A stretch of DNA of 64,000 bases from Streptomyces nigrescens (GCA_024349765.1 AP026073.1:3286001-3350000), one strand, 5' to 3'; shown: positions 26,366 through 35,495, counted from the stretch's first letter. A program made the numbers and translations. Notes: generated from the letters alone by a model not told the origin.

Positions 26366-27082
26366 TTACGCGAGGTGCTTGCCGTTGCCCACGTGCCGGG
26401 CCTCGGGCACGCCGCTGAACCGCGCCGCCTGCCCGGCCGGTGCCGCGCGCATCGCCCGTTCCGCGCGGGCCCGGCGCTCCTCGCTCTCGTTCACCGGGCT
26501 CACCTCGCTCCAGTAGATGTCCAGCATCGTGCGCAGCGACATCGGCTCGTTCGCCGGCCCTATCGGGACGGTGATCCGGTCCAGGGTGCGCCAGAGTTCG
26601 TAGTCGGCCTGGTCGGCGATGCCACCCGACCGGGCGTGCGCGGCCTGGTGGCGGTGCACCGCGCAGGCGAGGTCGCGCAGCCGGTCGCGGTGGTTCTGCG
26701 CGACCTGGTGGTTCATGGAGCGGTTGAGCTCCTTCTTCGCCTTGTTGATCTCCGACAGGGCGTTCTGCACCGTCCGGCTGAAGTTCGCCGCGCGGTGCCG
26801 CCAGGCGTCGTACTCCCGCTTCGAGGCGAACCACTCCTGTTTGCCGGCCGGTCCGCGGGCGAAGCACTCCAGGCGGAACCGCTCGCGCTCCTCCCGCCGC
26901 TTGCGCAGCACCGACGAACTCCGCTGGAAGAGGGTGTTCAGGGCGTCGCGGGTGCGGTCGATGAGTGCCGGGTCGAGCAGGGCCGCCCAGACCTCCGGGT
27001 CACGTGCGGGCGGGTGGGCGTTGTCGAGGACGAGTTGTTCGTAAGCGTCGTCGTCGAGACGGGACAGGCGGCCTGCGTCCAT
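26366..27082 (-). CDS. Hypothetical protein, 238 aa, coiled and basic
   Basis: ATG at 27082 opens a soluble frame with a long charged helical middle (RSSSVLRKRREERERFRLECF, residues ~55-75, and NALSEINKAKKELNRSMNHQVAQNHRDRLRDLA, ~108-140). No membrane span, Cys pair or enzyme motif. A single Cys (ACAVHRHQAAHA) lies near 143. It resembles actinobacterial proteins of unknown function; a nucleic-acid or scaffold role is only a guess from the basic helices. Convergent with the LuxR-type gene (30 bases between stops). Confidence 0.65.
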   Translation of the reverse strand: MDAGRLSRLDDDAYEQLVLDNAHPPARDPEVWAALLDPALIDRTRDALNTLFQRSSSVLRKRREERERFRLECFARGPAGKQEWFASKREYDAWRHRAANFSRTVQNALSEINKAKKELNRSMNHQVAQNHRDRLRDLACAVHRHQAAHARSGGIADQADYELWRTLDRITVPIGPANEPMSLRTMLDIYWSEVSPVNESEERRARAERAMRAAPAGQAARFSGVPEARHVGNGKHLA

Positions 27083-27245
27083 CAGTCGGCCTCCAAGCCG
27101 GTTGTGGGCTGCACCGCCCCATGGTGGCGGCTGGGTGTGACGCCCGACAGGGCGCACTCGGGCCGCCGGGAATGCGCCCGTGGCACGTTCCGGGCGCACG
27201 GTCGGGGTGCTCGGGGGGCGGGGCGCGCGGTGGTGACGCGCCGGC

Positions 27246-28061
27246 TCACTGCGGATACGGGGTACGGGTGAGCACCTCGCAGCCGTCCTCGGTGACCAGC
27301 GCCGTGTCGGAGCACGCGTAGGTGCCCAGCCGCTCGTCCAGGAGCCAGGACTGGACGTGGAACGTCATCCCGGCGCGCAGCCGCAGCGGGTTGCCGGGCC
27401 GCAGGGTGCGGGTGCCGCCCATCCAGCTCGGCGGGAAGCCGATCCCGACGAGGTACCCGCAGTGGTGCCGGCGGTACGGCCGGCCGATCGCCTCCTCGAC
27501 GACCGCCCGCCACGCGCCGAAGACCTGCTCGGCGGTGCGGTCCGGGCGCAGCGCCGCGCACAGGGCCCGCATCGCCTCCTGCGAGGCCTCGGCCGCCGGG
27601 CGGTGCCGGGCCGCGTCCCGGGGGTCGAGGTGGTGCAGCCGGGCGAGGGGTGCGTGGTAGCGCCCGTAGGCGGCGGACAGCTCCAGGAAGACGCCGTCCC
27701 GGGGCCCGAACTCCCGCCGGGTCCAGGTCAGATGCTCCTGGTCGAGCCGGTCGGTGCTGCGCACGAGCGGGGCGAAGCCCGGCAGGTCACCGCCGGCCCG
27801 GAACATGGCGTCGTGCACCGCGGCGGCCACCGCGTTCTCCCGCGCCCCGGCGGTGACCGCGAAGTGCCCCTGGTGGTTGAGGCCGCAGTGGTAGTGGATG
27901 TCCTCGGGCGCCGTGACGAGCAGCAGATCCAGCCCGTCGCGCGCCATCGCCTCCCGTGTACCGGCCAGCCGCTGGGCGTACTCCTCGGGCGGGAACCCGG
28001 GTTCGGGGAGGCCGCGGGGTGGGTCGGGCTGCTGGGGCGGCTGGGGAGGGAGATGCGGCAT
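27246..28061 (-). CDS. M24-family (ectoine-hydrolase/creatinase-like) protein, internally shortened
   Basis: 271 aa against about 390 in DoeA/EutD-type ectoine hydrolases. The N-terminal creatinase-like piece is present only as PEEYAQRLAGTREAMARDGLDLLLVTAPEDIHYHCGLNHQGHF; the chain then jumps directly to the C-terminal pita-bread domain (HDAMFRAGGDLPG, EHLTW, GVFLELSAAYGRYHAPLARL, GYLVGIGFPPSW). Roughly 120-130 residues between these blocks are missing in frame. The catalytic domain lost part of its first half, so activity is doubtful; it may be a decaying gene or a repurposed binding protein. ATG start, Pro-rich head. Confidence 0.75.
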   Translation of the reverse strand: MPHLPPQPPQQPDPPRGLPEPGFPPEEYAQRLAGTREAMARDGLDLLLVTAPEDIHYHCGLNHQGHFAVTAGARENAVAAAVHDAMFRAGGDLPGFAPLVRSTDRLDQEHLTWTRREFGPRDGVFLELSAAYGRYHAPLARLHHLDPRDAARHRPAAEASQEAMRALCAALRPDRTAEQVFGAWRAVVEEAIGRPYRRHHCGYLVGIGFPPSWMGGTRTLRPGNPLRLRAGMTFHVQSWLLDERLGTYACSDTALVTEDGCEVLTRTPYPQ

Positions 28062-28096
28062 ACGCCCAGTCTGCCCCGGATGACGCCATGACTCTC

Positions 28097-28138
28097 ACCG
28101 GATCTGACCTCCCCGGAACCGGATCTGACCTCCCCGGA
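28097..28138. repeat. 21-bp perfect direct repeat upstream of a small gene
   Basis: Two adjacent identical copies of a 21-base unit (ACCGGATCTGACCTCCCCGG plus A). They lie 106 bases upstream of the 112-aa gene and 36 bases from the divergent M24 gene start, a position fit for a regulator-binding repeat. Confidence 0.8.
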
Positions 28139-28243
28139 TCCGACGGGAAGATCTGGCGGGAAGTGAACGCCCGCGGGCCGACGCCCGTATCTTCCGGCAA
28201 CCGTGCCCCACCGGGGCATGGGCCGACGACGTGAGGAGCGCCC

Positions 28244-28582
28244 ATGACCGACGCCGGGAACCCGCAGCTCCAGGCCATGCCGGACGGTGACGCCCAAGTG
28301 TCGCTGGTGGTACGCCTCCAGTGGGAGGACGTCGCCGCCCTCGGCCAGGAGGCCACCCGGCTCGCCGCCCGGTTCAAACGCCCGGTGACGCTGGACGAGG
28401 CGGCGGCCCACCGGCTGCGGATCCGGCCGCCGGCCCCGCCCGTCAAAACGGTGCCCCAGGAACGGACGCCCCCCGCGGTCACCTCCACCACGGTGTCCCC
28501 GCTGCCCGCCCGCTCCCCTCAGGAACAGGCCCGGCAGGCGATCGAGCGGATCAACGGCACGGCCGGTCACGAGACGGCGTAG
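28244..28582 (+). CDS. Hypothetical protein, 112 aa
   Basis: ATG with GAGGAG seven bases upstream. The N-terminal half (VSLVVRLQWEDVAALGQEATRLAARFKRPVTLDEAAAHRL) looks like a small folded alpha/beta domain; the second half is Pro/Thr-rich and probably disordered, ending in a short helix QEQARQAIERINGT. No export signal, no Cys. Not recognised. Convergent with the GH114 lipoprotein gene. Confidence 0.7.
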   Translation: MTDAGNPQLQAMPDGDAQVSLVVRLQWEDVAALGQEATRLAARFKRPVTLDEAAAHRLRIRPPAPPVKTVPQERTPPAVTSTTVSPLPARSPQEQARQAIERINGTAGHETA

Positions 28583-28635
28583 GAGGGACCGCCGACCGGG
28601 GCTGGACGGCCCGTGGGTGGCTGCCCGACCCGCCG

Positions 28636-29478
28636 TCAGCAGTGCCGGTCGACGTACCCCTTGGTGCCCGACGGCCGGAGGTCCCGGTCGCGCAGGGTGA
28701 CGGAGAGCCTCGGGCCCCAGGTGCGGCAGGCGGCGGCGAAGTCCTGCGCGCGGTACTCGATGACGAAGATCCGGTCGTCGTAGGCGTCCGCGAAATCGCC
28801 GCATTCCTCGTAGCGGGCGCATTCCTCGACGACGGCGAAGTCGAAGCCGATGGACCGGCGGCGGGGCAGCAGATCGGCGGTGTTCTTCTGCGCGACGGCC
28901 AACCGCCGCTGGTGGGCGCGGCGGGCCAGCAGCCGGGCGAAGGCCGCCGCGTCCCCGGCGGTGAGCCGGCCGTCCGCGCGCTCGTAGGAGTCGAGGTTGT
29001 CGGGTTCCACCGCGTCGTAGCCGGCCTCGGCGCAGCCGTCGATCCACGGCCCGACGATGTCCATGAGTGCCGTGCGCTTGGCGGCCGTGGAGATGTCGAA
29101 CAGCGGCTCGTCCCAGTCCTCGTCGACGACCGGCCTGCCGTCCCCGTCGCGGAGCAGCAGGTCGGGGTGGCGCCGCTGCCAGGTGCGGGTCTCGTCCGGC
29201 TGGGCCTGGAAGGCGTTGACGTAACAGACGTTGTAGCGGCCGGGTACGGGCTTCGCCGTGCGGTCGCGGGAGACCGCGCGGACGCCGCGGGGCGGCGGGT
29301 ACGGGCCGCCGAGCTGGTAGTCGAACTCCGCGTCGGCGGCCGGCGGTCGCACCGCGCGGGGCGTCGCCGCGCCGGTGTCCTGCGGGTCGCGGCCGGTGGA
29401 GCAGCCCGCGCCCAGCGGCAGCACCAGGACGAGTGCCAGGAGGAGGGCGCGGGTGGGGCGGGAAGGGCGAAGCTGCAC
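28636..29478 (-). CDS. Lipoprotein, GH114-like endo-alpha-1,4-polygalactosaminidase family
   Basis: 280 aa. Lipoprotein signal: basic start, hydrophobic TRALLLALVLVLPL, lipobox LGAGC. The mature part has the GH114/TM1410 barrel pattern: FDYQLGGPYPPPRGV at the start, CYVNAFQ, then a WRERHPDLLL-like loop, FDISTAAKR, a catalytic-type acidic cluster GYDAVEPDNLDSY, and FDFAVVEECARYEEC. It is anchored to the outside of the membrane and probably cleaves a galactosaminidic or related amino-sugar polymer. GTG at 29478 was chosen since it directly precedes the signal sequence; the frame stays open to 29544 and no Shine-Dalgarno decides. Confidence 0.88.
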   Translation of the reverse strand: MQLRPSRPTRALLLALVLVLPLGAGCSTGRDPQDTGAATPRAVRPPAADAEFDYQLGGPYPPPRGVRAVSRDRTAKPVPGRYNVCYVNAFQAQPDETRTWQRRHPDLLLRDGDGRPVVDEDWDEPLFDISTAAKRTALMDIVGPWIDGCAEAGYDAVEPDNLDSYERADGRLTAGDAAAFARLLARRAHQRRLAVAQKNTADLLPRRRSIGFDFAVVEECARYEECGDFADAYDDRIFVIEYRAQDFAAACRTWGPRLSVTLRDRDLRPSGTKGYVDRHC

Positions 29479-29547
29479 GAAGTGGATCTTAGGTGCGAAG
29501 CCGATGTTCCGTGCCGCCGCGCTGCGTTCGGTGACCAACAGCACAGG

Positions 29548-29559
29548 TACTGACCAGTA
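29548..29559. promoter_or_regulatory. Palindromic operator candidate
   Basis: TACTG-AC-CAGTA, a perfect 5-2-5 inverted repeat between the divergent lipoprotein and CoA-lyase genes, about 97 bases before the lyase start. Sites of this shape are typical for TetR-family repressors. Confidence 0.5.
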
Positions 29560-29655
29560 GCGTTACCGGTCCGCGGGCCTAGAGTGAGGGCCCGATGGCG
29601 CCGCCGGACAGCCGGCGGCGGCCCGCACCCCTCTTTCTCCGACCAGGGAGACTGC

Positions 29656-30717
29656 ATGCGCTCTCCGAAGGACTTCTTCCGCCCGCTGGCCGTCGGTGCA
29701 CCGGCACCGGTGCGCGAAGTACCCTTCCGGCCGTCCCGGATGATCCACTTCTTCGACCCGGGCAACGAGAAGATGGCGGCCAAGGTGCCGGACATCGCGC
29801 CGACCGTGGACGTGCTGCTCGGCAATCTGGAGGACGCCGTCGCCGCCGACCGCAAGGAGGCGGCCCGCTCCGGCCTGGTGAAGGTCGCCAAGGCGACGGA
29901 CCTCGGCGACACCCAGCTCTGGACCCGGATCAACAGCCTGGACTCGCCCTGGGCGCTGGACGACCTGCTGACGCTGGTCACCGAGATCGGCGACAAGCTG
30001 GACGTCATCATGGTGCCGAAGGTGGAGGGCGCCGAGGACATCCACTACGTCGACCGGCTGCTCGCCCAGCTGGAGGCGAAGGCCGGCATCCAGCGGCCGA
30101 TCCTGGTGCACGCCATCCTGGAGACCGCCACCGGCGTCGCCAACGTCGAGGAGATCGCCGGCGCCAGCCCCCGGATGCAGGGCATCTCGCTCGGCCCGGC
30201 CGACCTGGCCGCCAGCCGCCGGATGAAGACCACCCGGGTGGGCGGCGGCCACCCCGGATACCTCGTACGGGAGGACCCGCACGGGGCGGACGGCAGCGCG
30301 CCGCGGGCCACCTTCCAGCAGGACCTGTGGCACTACACCCTCGCGCGGATGGTCGACGCCTGCGCGGCGCACGGCATCCTGCCGTACTACGGGCCGTTCG
30401 GCGACATCAAGGACACCACCGCCTGCGAGGACCAGTTCCGCAACGCCTTCCTGCTCGGCTGCGTCGGCGCCTGGAGCCTGCACCCGGTGCAGATCGCCAT
30501 CGCCAAGCGGGTGTTCTCCCCGTCCCCCGCCGACGTCGCCTGGGCCCGCAAGGTCATCGACGCCATGGGTGACGGCACCGGCGCGGTGATGATCGACGGC
30601 AAGATGCAGGACGACGCCACCTACAAGCAGTGCCAGGTCGTCGCCCAGCTCGCCGACGCCCTCGCCGCCCGCGACCCCGAGCTGCGCGACGCCTACGCCG
30701 CGGCAGAGAAGGAGTAA
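29656..30717 (+). CDS. HpcH/HpaI-CitE family CoA-ester lyase (malyl-CoA/beta-methylmalyl-CoA lyase type)
   Basis: 353 aa, the longer Mcl1-like form. Hallmarks of the CitE/Mcl TIM barrel are present: [12 protein letters not shown]-type start, [18 protein letters not shown] (metal-site Asp/Glu), [26 protein letters not shown] (catalytic Glu on the metal) and the C-terminal [14 protein letters not shown]. It cleaves or forms malyl-CoA-type esters (malyl-CoA to acetyl-CoA and glyoxylate; methylmalyl-CoA to propionyl-CoA and glyoxylate), as in the ethylmalonyl-CoA pathway. ATG preceded by AGGGAG. Followed after 5 bases by a second lyase. Confidence 0.9.
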   Translation: MRSPKDFFRPLAVGAPAPVREVPFRPSRMIHFFDPGNEKMAAKVPDIAPTVDVLLGNLEDAVAADRKEAARSGLVKVAKATDLGDTQLWTRINSLDSPWALDDLLTLVTEIGDKLDVIMVPKVEGAEDIHYVDRLLAQLEAKAGIQRPILVHAILETATGVANVEEIAGASPRMQGISLGPADLAASRRMKTTRVGGGHPGYLVREDPHGADGSAPRATFQQDLWHYTLARMVDACAAHGILPYYGPFGDIKDTTACEDQFRNAFLLGCVGAWSLHPVQIAIAKRVFSPSPADVAWARKVIDAMGDGTGAVMIDGKMQDDATYKQCQVVAQLADALAARDPELRDAYAAAEKE

Positions 30718-30722
30718 GTCCC

Positions 30723-31598
30723 GTGTCCGACGCGATCCTGCGGCCGCGCCGCTCCGTGCTCTACATGCCGGGCGCCAACGAACGCGCCCTGGAGAAGGCC
30801 AAGTCGCTCCCCGCCGACGCCCTCATCCTCGACCTGGAGGACGCGGTCGCCCCCGACGCGAAGACCGACGCCCGCAAGCGGGTCGCGGCCGCCGCGGCCT
30901 CGGGCGAGTACGGCCACCGCGAGGTGACGATCCGGGTCAACGGGCCGGGCACCGCATGGCACGCCGACGACCTGCGGGCCGCCGCCGAGGCCGGCCCGGA
31001 CGCGGTCGTCGTCCCCAAGGTCGAGTCCGCGGCGACCGTGCGGGAGGTCGAGCGCGCACTGGAGGCGGCCGGCGCCCCGGACCGCACGGCCATCTGGGCG
31101 ATGGTCGAGACCCCGCGCGCGATGCTGGACGCCCGCGCGGTGGCCGCCGCCAGCGAACGGCTCACCGTACTGGTCATGGGCACCAACGACCTGGCCAAGG
31201 AACTGCACGCCGAGCACGTCCCCGGCCGGGCCCCGCTGCTGACCGGGCTGTCGCTGGCGCTGCTGGCCGCCCGGGAGTCCGGCAAGGTGATCCTGGACGG
31301 GGTCTACAACGACGTGAAGGACGCCGCCGGATTCGAGGCGGAGTGCGTCCAGGGACGGCAGTTCGGCTTCGACGGGAAGACCCTGATCCACCCCTCGCAG
31401 CTGGAGCCGTGCAACCGGGTCTTCGCCCCCTCGGCCGAGCAGGTCGAGCGCTCCCGCAGGATCATCGACGCCTTCGACGAGGCCACCCGCGAAGGGCGCG
31501 GCGTGGTCACCGTCGACGGCCGGCTGATCGAGAACCTGCACGTCGAGGACGCCCGCCGGATCCTCGCCCTCGCCGAGGCGGTCGCCGGCCGCGACTAG
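30723..31598 (+). CDS. Second CitE-like enzyme (malyl-CoA thioesterase or lyase)
   Basis: 291 aa, short CitE form: RRSVLYMPGANERALEKAKSLPADALILDLEDAV (substrate and metal site), RVNGPGTAWHADDL, VVVPKVES, WAMVETPRAMLDA, and GKTLIHPSQLEPCN near the end. GTG start with AAGGAG at good distance inside the end of the preceding gene. In the Rhodobacter pathway Mcl1 is the lyase and the shorter Mcl2 a malyl-CoA thioesterase; this tandem matches that pair, so one may condense/cleave while the other hydrolyses. No ethylmalonyl-CoA mutase or crotonyl-CoA reductase is in this window. Confidence 0.88.
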   Translation: MSDAILRPRRSVLYMPGANERALEKAKSLPADALILDLEDAVAPDAKTDARKRVAAAAASGEYGHREVTIRVNGPGTAWHADDLRAAAEAGPDAVVVPKVESAATVREVERALEAAGAPDRTAIWAMVETPRAMLDARAVAAASERLTVLVMGTNDLAKELHAEHVPGRAPLLTGLSLALLAARESGKVILDGVYNDVKDAAGFEAECVQGRQFGFDGKTLIHPSQLEPCNRVFAPSAEQVERSRRIIDAFDEATREGRGVVTVDGRLIENLHVEDARRILALAEAVAGRD

Positions 31599-31690
31599 CG
31601 GCCGACGGCACCCTGTCGCGCGCCCGCCCGTGGACCACCGAGCCCACGCGGCGGGCGCCGGCGCGCCGGGTCACACCCCGCCCCCGCCCG

Positions 31691-32920
31691 TCACAGCACC
31701 GGCTCGCGGCGCGACCGGCCCAACCGCAGCCGGCCCCGGAGCTTGTCCACCAGCGGATACCTCTCCCGCTGCTCACGGGACTGCCGGTCCAGCTCCTCCA
31801 CCAGCCGCTGGGAGCGCTTCTCCACGTCCAACTCGTCCAGGATGCGGTCGATCTCGGCCAGCAGCGCGCCGTGCAACTGCCACTGCCGCGGATGCTCCTG
31901 CACCTCGTCGAGCAGCAGATGCGCCACCGTCTCGCGGCTCTCCCGACTGGCGGCCAGCTCCTTGACCAGCCGGTCCTCCGCCTTGTCCGCGTTCGCGCTG
32001 ACCTGCGTCGTGATCAGCACGGCGAAGCTGTCCACCGCGCGGGCCATGTGCCGGAACAGCTCGCTCAGGGAAACGCCGATCCGCGACGAGAACAGCGACT
32101 CCTCGGTCCGGGCCTTGGCCAGGTCGGTCAGCGTCCGGCAGACCGTGCGCAGCACCACCGCGGAGATCTCCAGCGTGTCCAGACCGGTCCGCAGCACCAC
32201 CCGGGAGAGCAGTCCTTCCTTGACCCGGGGATTGAGCCGCAGACTGTCCTCGGCCTGCCGCAGCGCCGCGTCCACCTGCACGATGTCGTGGTCCAGCCGC
32301 CGCGCCTCGTGCAGCCGGGCCGCGGCCTCCACGACCGGCGTATGGCCGACCACCTCGTCGCTGAGGCTCAGCAGCAGCACCCGCATCCGGCCGGCCAGCC
32401 CCTCGATCGCCTGGCTGGCGGGCTGCACCAGCACCGGCGGCACGAACAGCACGTTGAACAGCAGCCCGACCACCGCCCCGATCAGCGTCTCCAGCACCCG
32501 GTCCCAGGCCGTCGCCGCCACCCGCGTCGTCGTCACCCCGAGCACCAGCATCGCGCTGATCGCCACCTCGGGGACGAACTCGCCGGCTTTCACGAACCGG
32601 CCGATCACCAGCGAGGCGAGGATGATCAGCCCCAGGCTCCACCAGGTCAGACCCACCAGCGAGCTGAAGCCGATGGCGATGACCACCCCGACCACCACCG
32701 AGTTCACCCGGCGCACGCTGGTGGTCAGCGTGGTGTAGAGGGTGACCTGGACGACGAGCAGGGCCGTCAGGGGTGCGGTCAGCGGCGCCGGTTCGCTGCT
32801 GACCATCAGCGCGACGACGTACGAGATCACGGCGGCGATGGTCGAGCGGAGCGTCTGCGCGACGACGGGCTCGCTGTGCCGCCGGACGAGATCCAACAGC
32901 GGATCGGTTACTTCACGCAC
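31691..32920 (-). CDS. Aromatic-acid-exporter/FUSC-like inner membrane protein
   Basis: 409 aa. N-terminal block of about six close hydrophobic spans (residues ~25-190), with RSTIAAVISYVVALMVSS and NSVVVGVVIAIGFSSLVG, then a long cytoplasmic helical half (~200-395) ending in a basic tail. This is the FUSC / ArAE half-unit plan: a membrane module plus a soluble helical domain, proposed to export aromatic acids. A GTG at 32920 with GGAGG upstream is favoured; upstream in-frame starts up to 33016 would prepend a basic segment. Not obviously linked to the Hpg cluster 3 kb away, though an aromatic exporter is suggestive. Confidence 0.8.
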   Translation of the reverse strand: MREVTDPLLDLVRRHSEPVVAQTLRSTIAAVISYVVALMVSSEPAPLTAPLTALLVVQVTLYTTLTTSVRRVNSVVVGVVIAIGFSSLVGLTWWSLGLIILASLVIGRFVKAGEFVPEVAISAMLVLGVTTTRVAATAWDRVLETLIGAVVGLLFNVLFVPPVLVQPASQAIEGLAGRMRVLLLSLSDEVVGHTPVVEAAARLHEARRLDHDIVQVDAALRQAEDSLRLNPRVKEGLLSRVVLRTGLDTLEISAVVLRTVCRTLTDLAKARTEESLFSSRIGVSLSELFRHMARAVDSFAVLITTQVSANADKAEDRLVKELAASRESRETVAHLLLDEVQEHPRQWQLHGALLAEIDRILDELDVEKRSQRLVEELDRQSREQRERYPLVDKLRGRLRLGRSRREPVL

Positions 32921-33080
32921 TCTCCTCCCCCTTCCCGCTTTCCGTACCGAGAGCAACATGCGTGACCGCCCTACCCGCATTCGGACCCCTGCGGTCGTCC
33001 GGCCGGCCGTCGCCACGGATGATCGTCCGGAGAGGACGGACCGGCCCGGTCAGGGCCCGGCGGCGCACGGGAGTGGTGCG

Positions 33081-34694
33081 ATGAGCGGCGGCGACGGGGA
33101 CCAGGAGGCGCACCCGCGCGCGCCGCGCGACGGCGACGCCGGCCGCGCCGACGGGCCCGGCGGCCTGGTCCGGCGGCACTTCCTCGGGGCCGCCGCGGCC
33201 GGCGCCGCCGGACTCGCCCTCGCCACGGCCACCGGCTGCGACGCCCCCTCCGGCACGAACCCCGGGCCCGTCCGAGGCACCCGCCCCGACGACCTCACCG
33301 CGGAACGGGCCCGGGCCGGCAGCCCCGACTGGCGGCTGCGCGCGCCCGGCCCGCCCGAGGCCGTCGAGGGCTACACCGACCGGGTCAGCGTCCGGCCGGG
33401 CGAGGAATTCGGCCTGTACGTCTCCACCACCGCCCCCGGCTTCCGGGTCTCGGCCTACCGCGTCGGCTGGTACGGCGGCGCCCAGGCCCGGCTCGTCTGG
33501 CACTCGCCGCGGGTCGCCGGCAGCCGCCAGCACCGCCCGCGACTGCTGCCCGGCACCCGGACCGTCCGCGCGGACTGGCAGCGCACCCTCGCCGTCCGCA
33601 CCACCGGCTGGCCACCGGGCGCGTATCTGCTCCGGCTGGACGCGGACCACGGGCACCAGCGGTACGTCCCGCTGGTCGTCCGGTCCGCGACCGCCGCCGG
33701 CCGGACCGTGCTGATGCACGCCGTGACGACCTGGCAGGCGTACAACCGGTGGGGCGGCCACAGCCTCTACGCCGGCGAGGACGGCTCCTACGGGACGCGG
33801 TCGCTGGCCGTCAGCTTCGACCGGCCCTACGAAGCGAACGGCGCCGAGAAGTTCCTGGTCTACGAGCGCGCCGTGGTCGTCCTCGCCGAACGGCTCGGCC
33901 TCCCCCTGGCCTACACCACGTCCGTGGACGTCCACCGCTCCCCGGCGGCGTTGAGGGGGGCCACCGCCGTCCTCTCGCTCGGCCACGACGAGTACTGGAC
34001 CCCGCAGCAGCGCGCGCACGTCACCCGGGCCCGCGACACCGGCGCCAACCTCGCCTTCCTCGGCGCCAACGCCTGCTTCCGCCGGGTCCGGCTGGACCCC
34101 GGCCCGGCCGCCGCGCTGCGCACCGTGACCTGCTACAAGACCGCCTACCGGGACGACCCGTCCTTCGCGGACCACCGCGAGCCGCCCACCCAGGACTTCC
34201 GCCTGCCACCCGCCGCCGACCCCGAGTCGTCCCTCACCGGCGTCTTCTACGAGGGCTATCCCACCGACGCCCCCTACGTCGTCCACCAGCCGGACCACTG
34301 GCTCTTCGCCGGGACCGGAGCCGGCCGCGGGGCGTCGTTCGACCACCTCGTAGGCGTGGAGTACGACCGGGTCACCCCCGAGGCGCCCACGCCGGAACAG
34401 CTGGAGATCATCGCCCACTCACCGCTGGTCTGCGCGGGCCGCAGCAGCCACGCGGACTCCGCGTACTACACCGTGGCGAGCGGCGCCGGGGTCTTCGCCA
34501 CCGGCACGATGCGCTGGGTCGAGGCGCTGATGGCCGGTACCGGCGACGACGGCCGCGACCACGGGATGGACGCCCGGACCAGGGCGTTCGTCACCCGTAC
34601 CACCGAGAACCTGCTGCGCGCCTTCGCCCAGGGGCCGGCCGCCAGGACCCGGCCCGCACCGCGGAACAACGTGGCCGCCGTCTACGGCACCTGA
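33081..34694 (+). CDS. Tat-exported N,N-dimethylformamidase-beta-subunit-like protein (DUF6605)
   Basis: 537 aa. Tat/lipoprotein signal: LVRRHFLGAAAAGAAGLALATATGC with the twin-arginine pair followed by a lipobox Cys. The mature protein shows the DMFase large-subunit-like fold: LYVSTTAPGFRVSAYRVGWYGG, TWQAYNRWGGHSLYAG, AVLSLGHDEYWTPQQR (a glutamine-amidotransferase-like core) and FLGANACFRRVRL. Actual dimethylformamidase needs a small subunit, which is absent. So it is an extracytoplasmic protein of this family with unknown substrate. ATG at 33081; divergent from the FUSC-like gene. Confidence 0.88.
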   Translation: MSGGDGDQEAHPRAPRDGDAGRADGPGGLVRRHFLGAAAAGAAGLALATATGCDAPSGTNPGPVRGTRPDDLTAERARAGSPDWRLRAPGPPEAVEGYTDRVSVRPGEEFGLYVSTTAPGFRVSAYRVGWYGGAQARLVWHSPRVAGSRQHRPRLLPGTRTVRADWQRTLAVRTTGWPPGAYLLRLDADHGHQRYVPLVVRSATAAGRTVLMHAVTTWQAYNRWGGHSLYAGEDGSYGTRSLAVSFDRPYEANGAEKFLVYERAVVVLAERLGLPLAYTTSVDVHRSPAALRGATAVLSLGHDEYWTPQQRAHVTRARDTGANLAFLGANACFRRVRLDPGPAAALRTVTCYKTAYRDDPSFADHREPPTQDFRLPPAADPESSLTGVFYEGYPTDAPYVVHQPDHWLFAGTGAGRGASFDHLVGVEYDRVTPEAPTPEQLEIIAHSPLVCAGRSSHADSAYYTVASGAGVFATGTMRWVEALMAGTGDDGRDHGMDARTRAFVTRTTENLLRAFAQGPAARTRPAPRNNVAAVYGT

Positions 34695-34719
34695 CCCGCC
34701 GGGCGCGCACCGGGCCCGC

Positions 34720-35385
34720 TCAGTCCTCGGCGCGCTGGGTGACCGGCGCCTCGGTGCGGTCGCCGAGGAACTCGTACCACCGGCGCTGCAGACAGACGTA
34801 GCGGGCGTCCGCCTCGACCAGGCTGAGGAAGGCCCTGACGGTCTCGGCGAGCCGCTGCTGCAACCCGGAGTCGGCCAACTGCCCGTCCTCCGTGAAGCCT
34901 TGGTGTGCGGCGGCGAGACTGAACATGTCCGGGTAGACCCGGGTGCCGAGGTGCTCCAGCGGCACCCGCAGCGCCCACAGTCCCCGGTTGCCGCCGACCA
35001 GCGACGGGGAGGCGGAGACCAGCAGCGCGTGCTTGGTCTTGAACGGCTGCGGCCGGACCCGTGAGACCCAGTCGATCGCGTTCTTCACCACGCCCGGCAC
35101 GGAGGCGTTGTACTCCGGTGAGGCGATGACGAAGGCGTCGGACCGCTCGATCCGGTCCCGCAGCTCCAGCGCGCCGGCCGGCAGCCCCTCCGCCACCTCC
35201 AGGTCCCCGTCGTACAGCGGCATGCCGAAGTCCCGCAGCCCCGCGAGGTCGACCGTGGCGCCGGCCTCGGTCATCATCCGGGCCACGAGCGCGGCCAGCC
35301 GGGCGTTGGCCGACTCGGCCCGCAGCGAAGCACCGAGGACCAGTACGCGCAGCGGGCCGGGGTGGGCGTCCGCGGGCAGGGCCAT
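34720..35385 (-). CDS. NADPH-dependent FMN reductase family protein
   Basis: 221 aa, flavodoxin-like fold: VLVLGASLRAESANARLAAL (phosphate-binding loop), then SDAFVIASPEYNASVPGVVKNAIDWVSR, the hallmark SPEYN...P..KN.IDW of NADPH-dependent FMN/quinone reductases. Supplies reduced flavin or reduces quinones. Stops 25 bases past the convergent dimethylformamidase-like gene; ATG at 35385 has GGA at useful distance. It follows the WhiB-like and prephenate dehydrogenase genes on the same strand, so it may be the tail end of that unit. Confidence 0.88.
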   Translation of the reverse strand: MALPADAHPGPLRVLVLGASLRAESANARLAALVARMMTEAGATVDLAGLRDFGMPLYDGDLEVAEGLPAGALELRDRIERSDAFVIASPEYNASVPGVVKNAIDWVSRVRPQPFKTKHALLVSASPSLVGGNRGLWALRVPLEHLGTRVYPDMFSLAAAHQGFTEDGQLADSGLQQRLAETVRAFLSLVEADARYVCLQRRWYEFLGDRTEAPVTQRAED

Positions 35386-35495
35386 GACTTCCGTCCTTTC
35401 CGCACCCGGGCAGGGCCGCCCGGTGCGGGGGCAGCGTATCCGCGGCACGGCCGGAAACCCGGCACCCACCGGGCACCGCCGTGCCACGTCACCGC

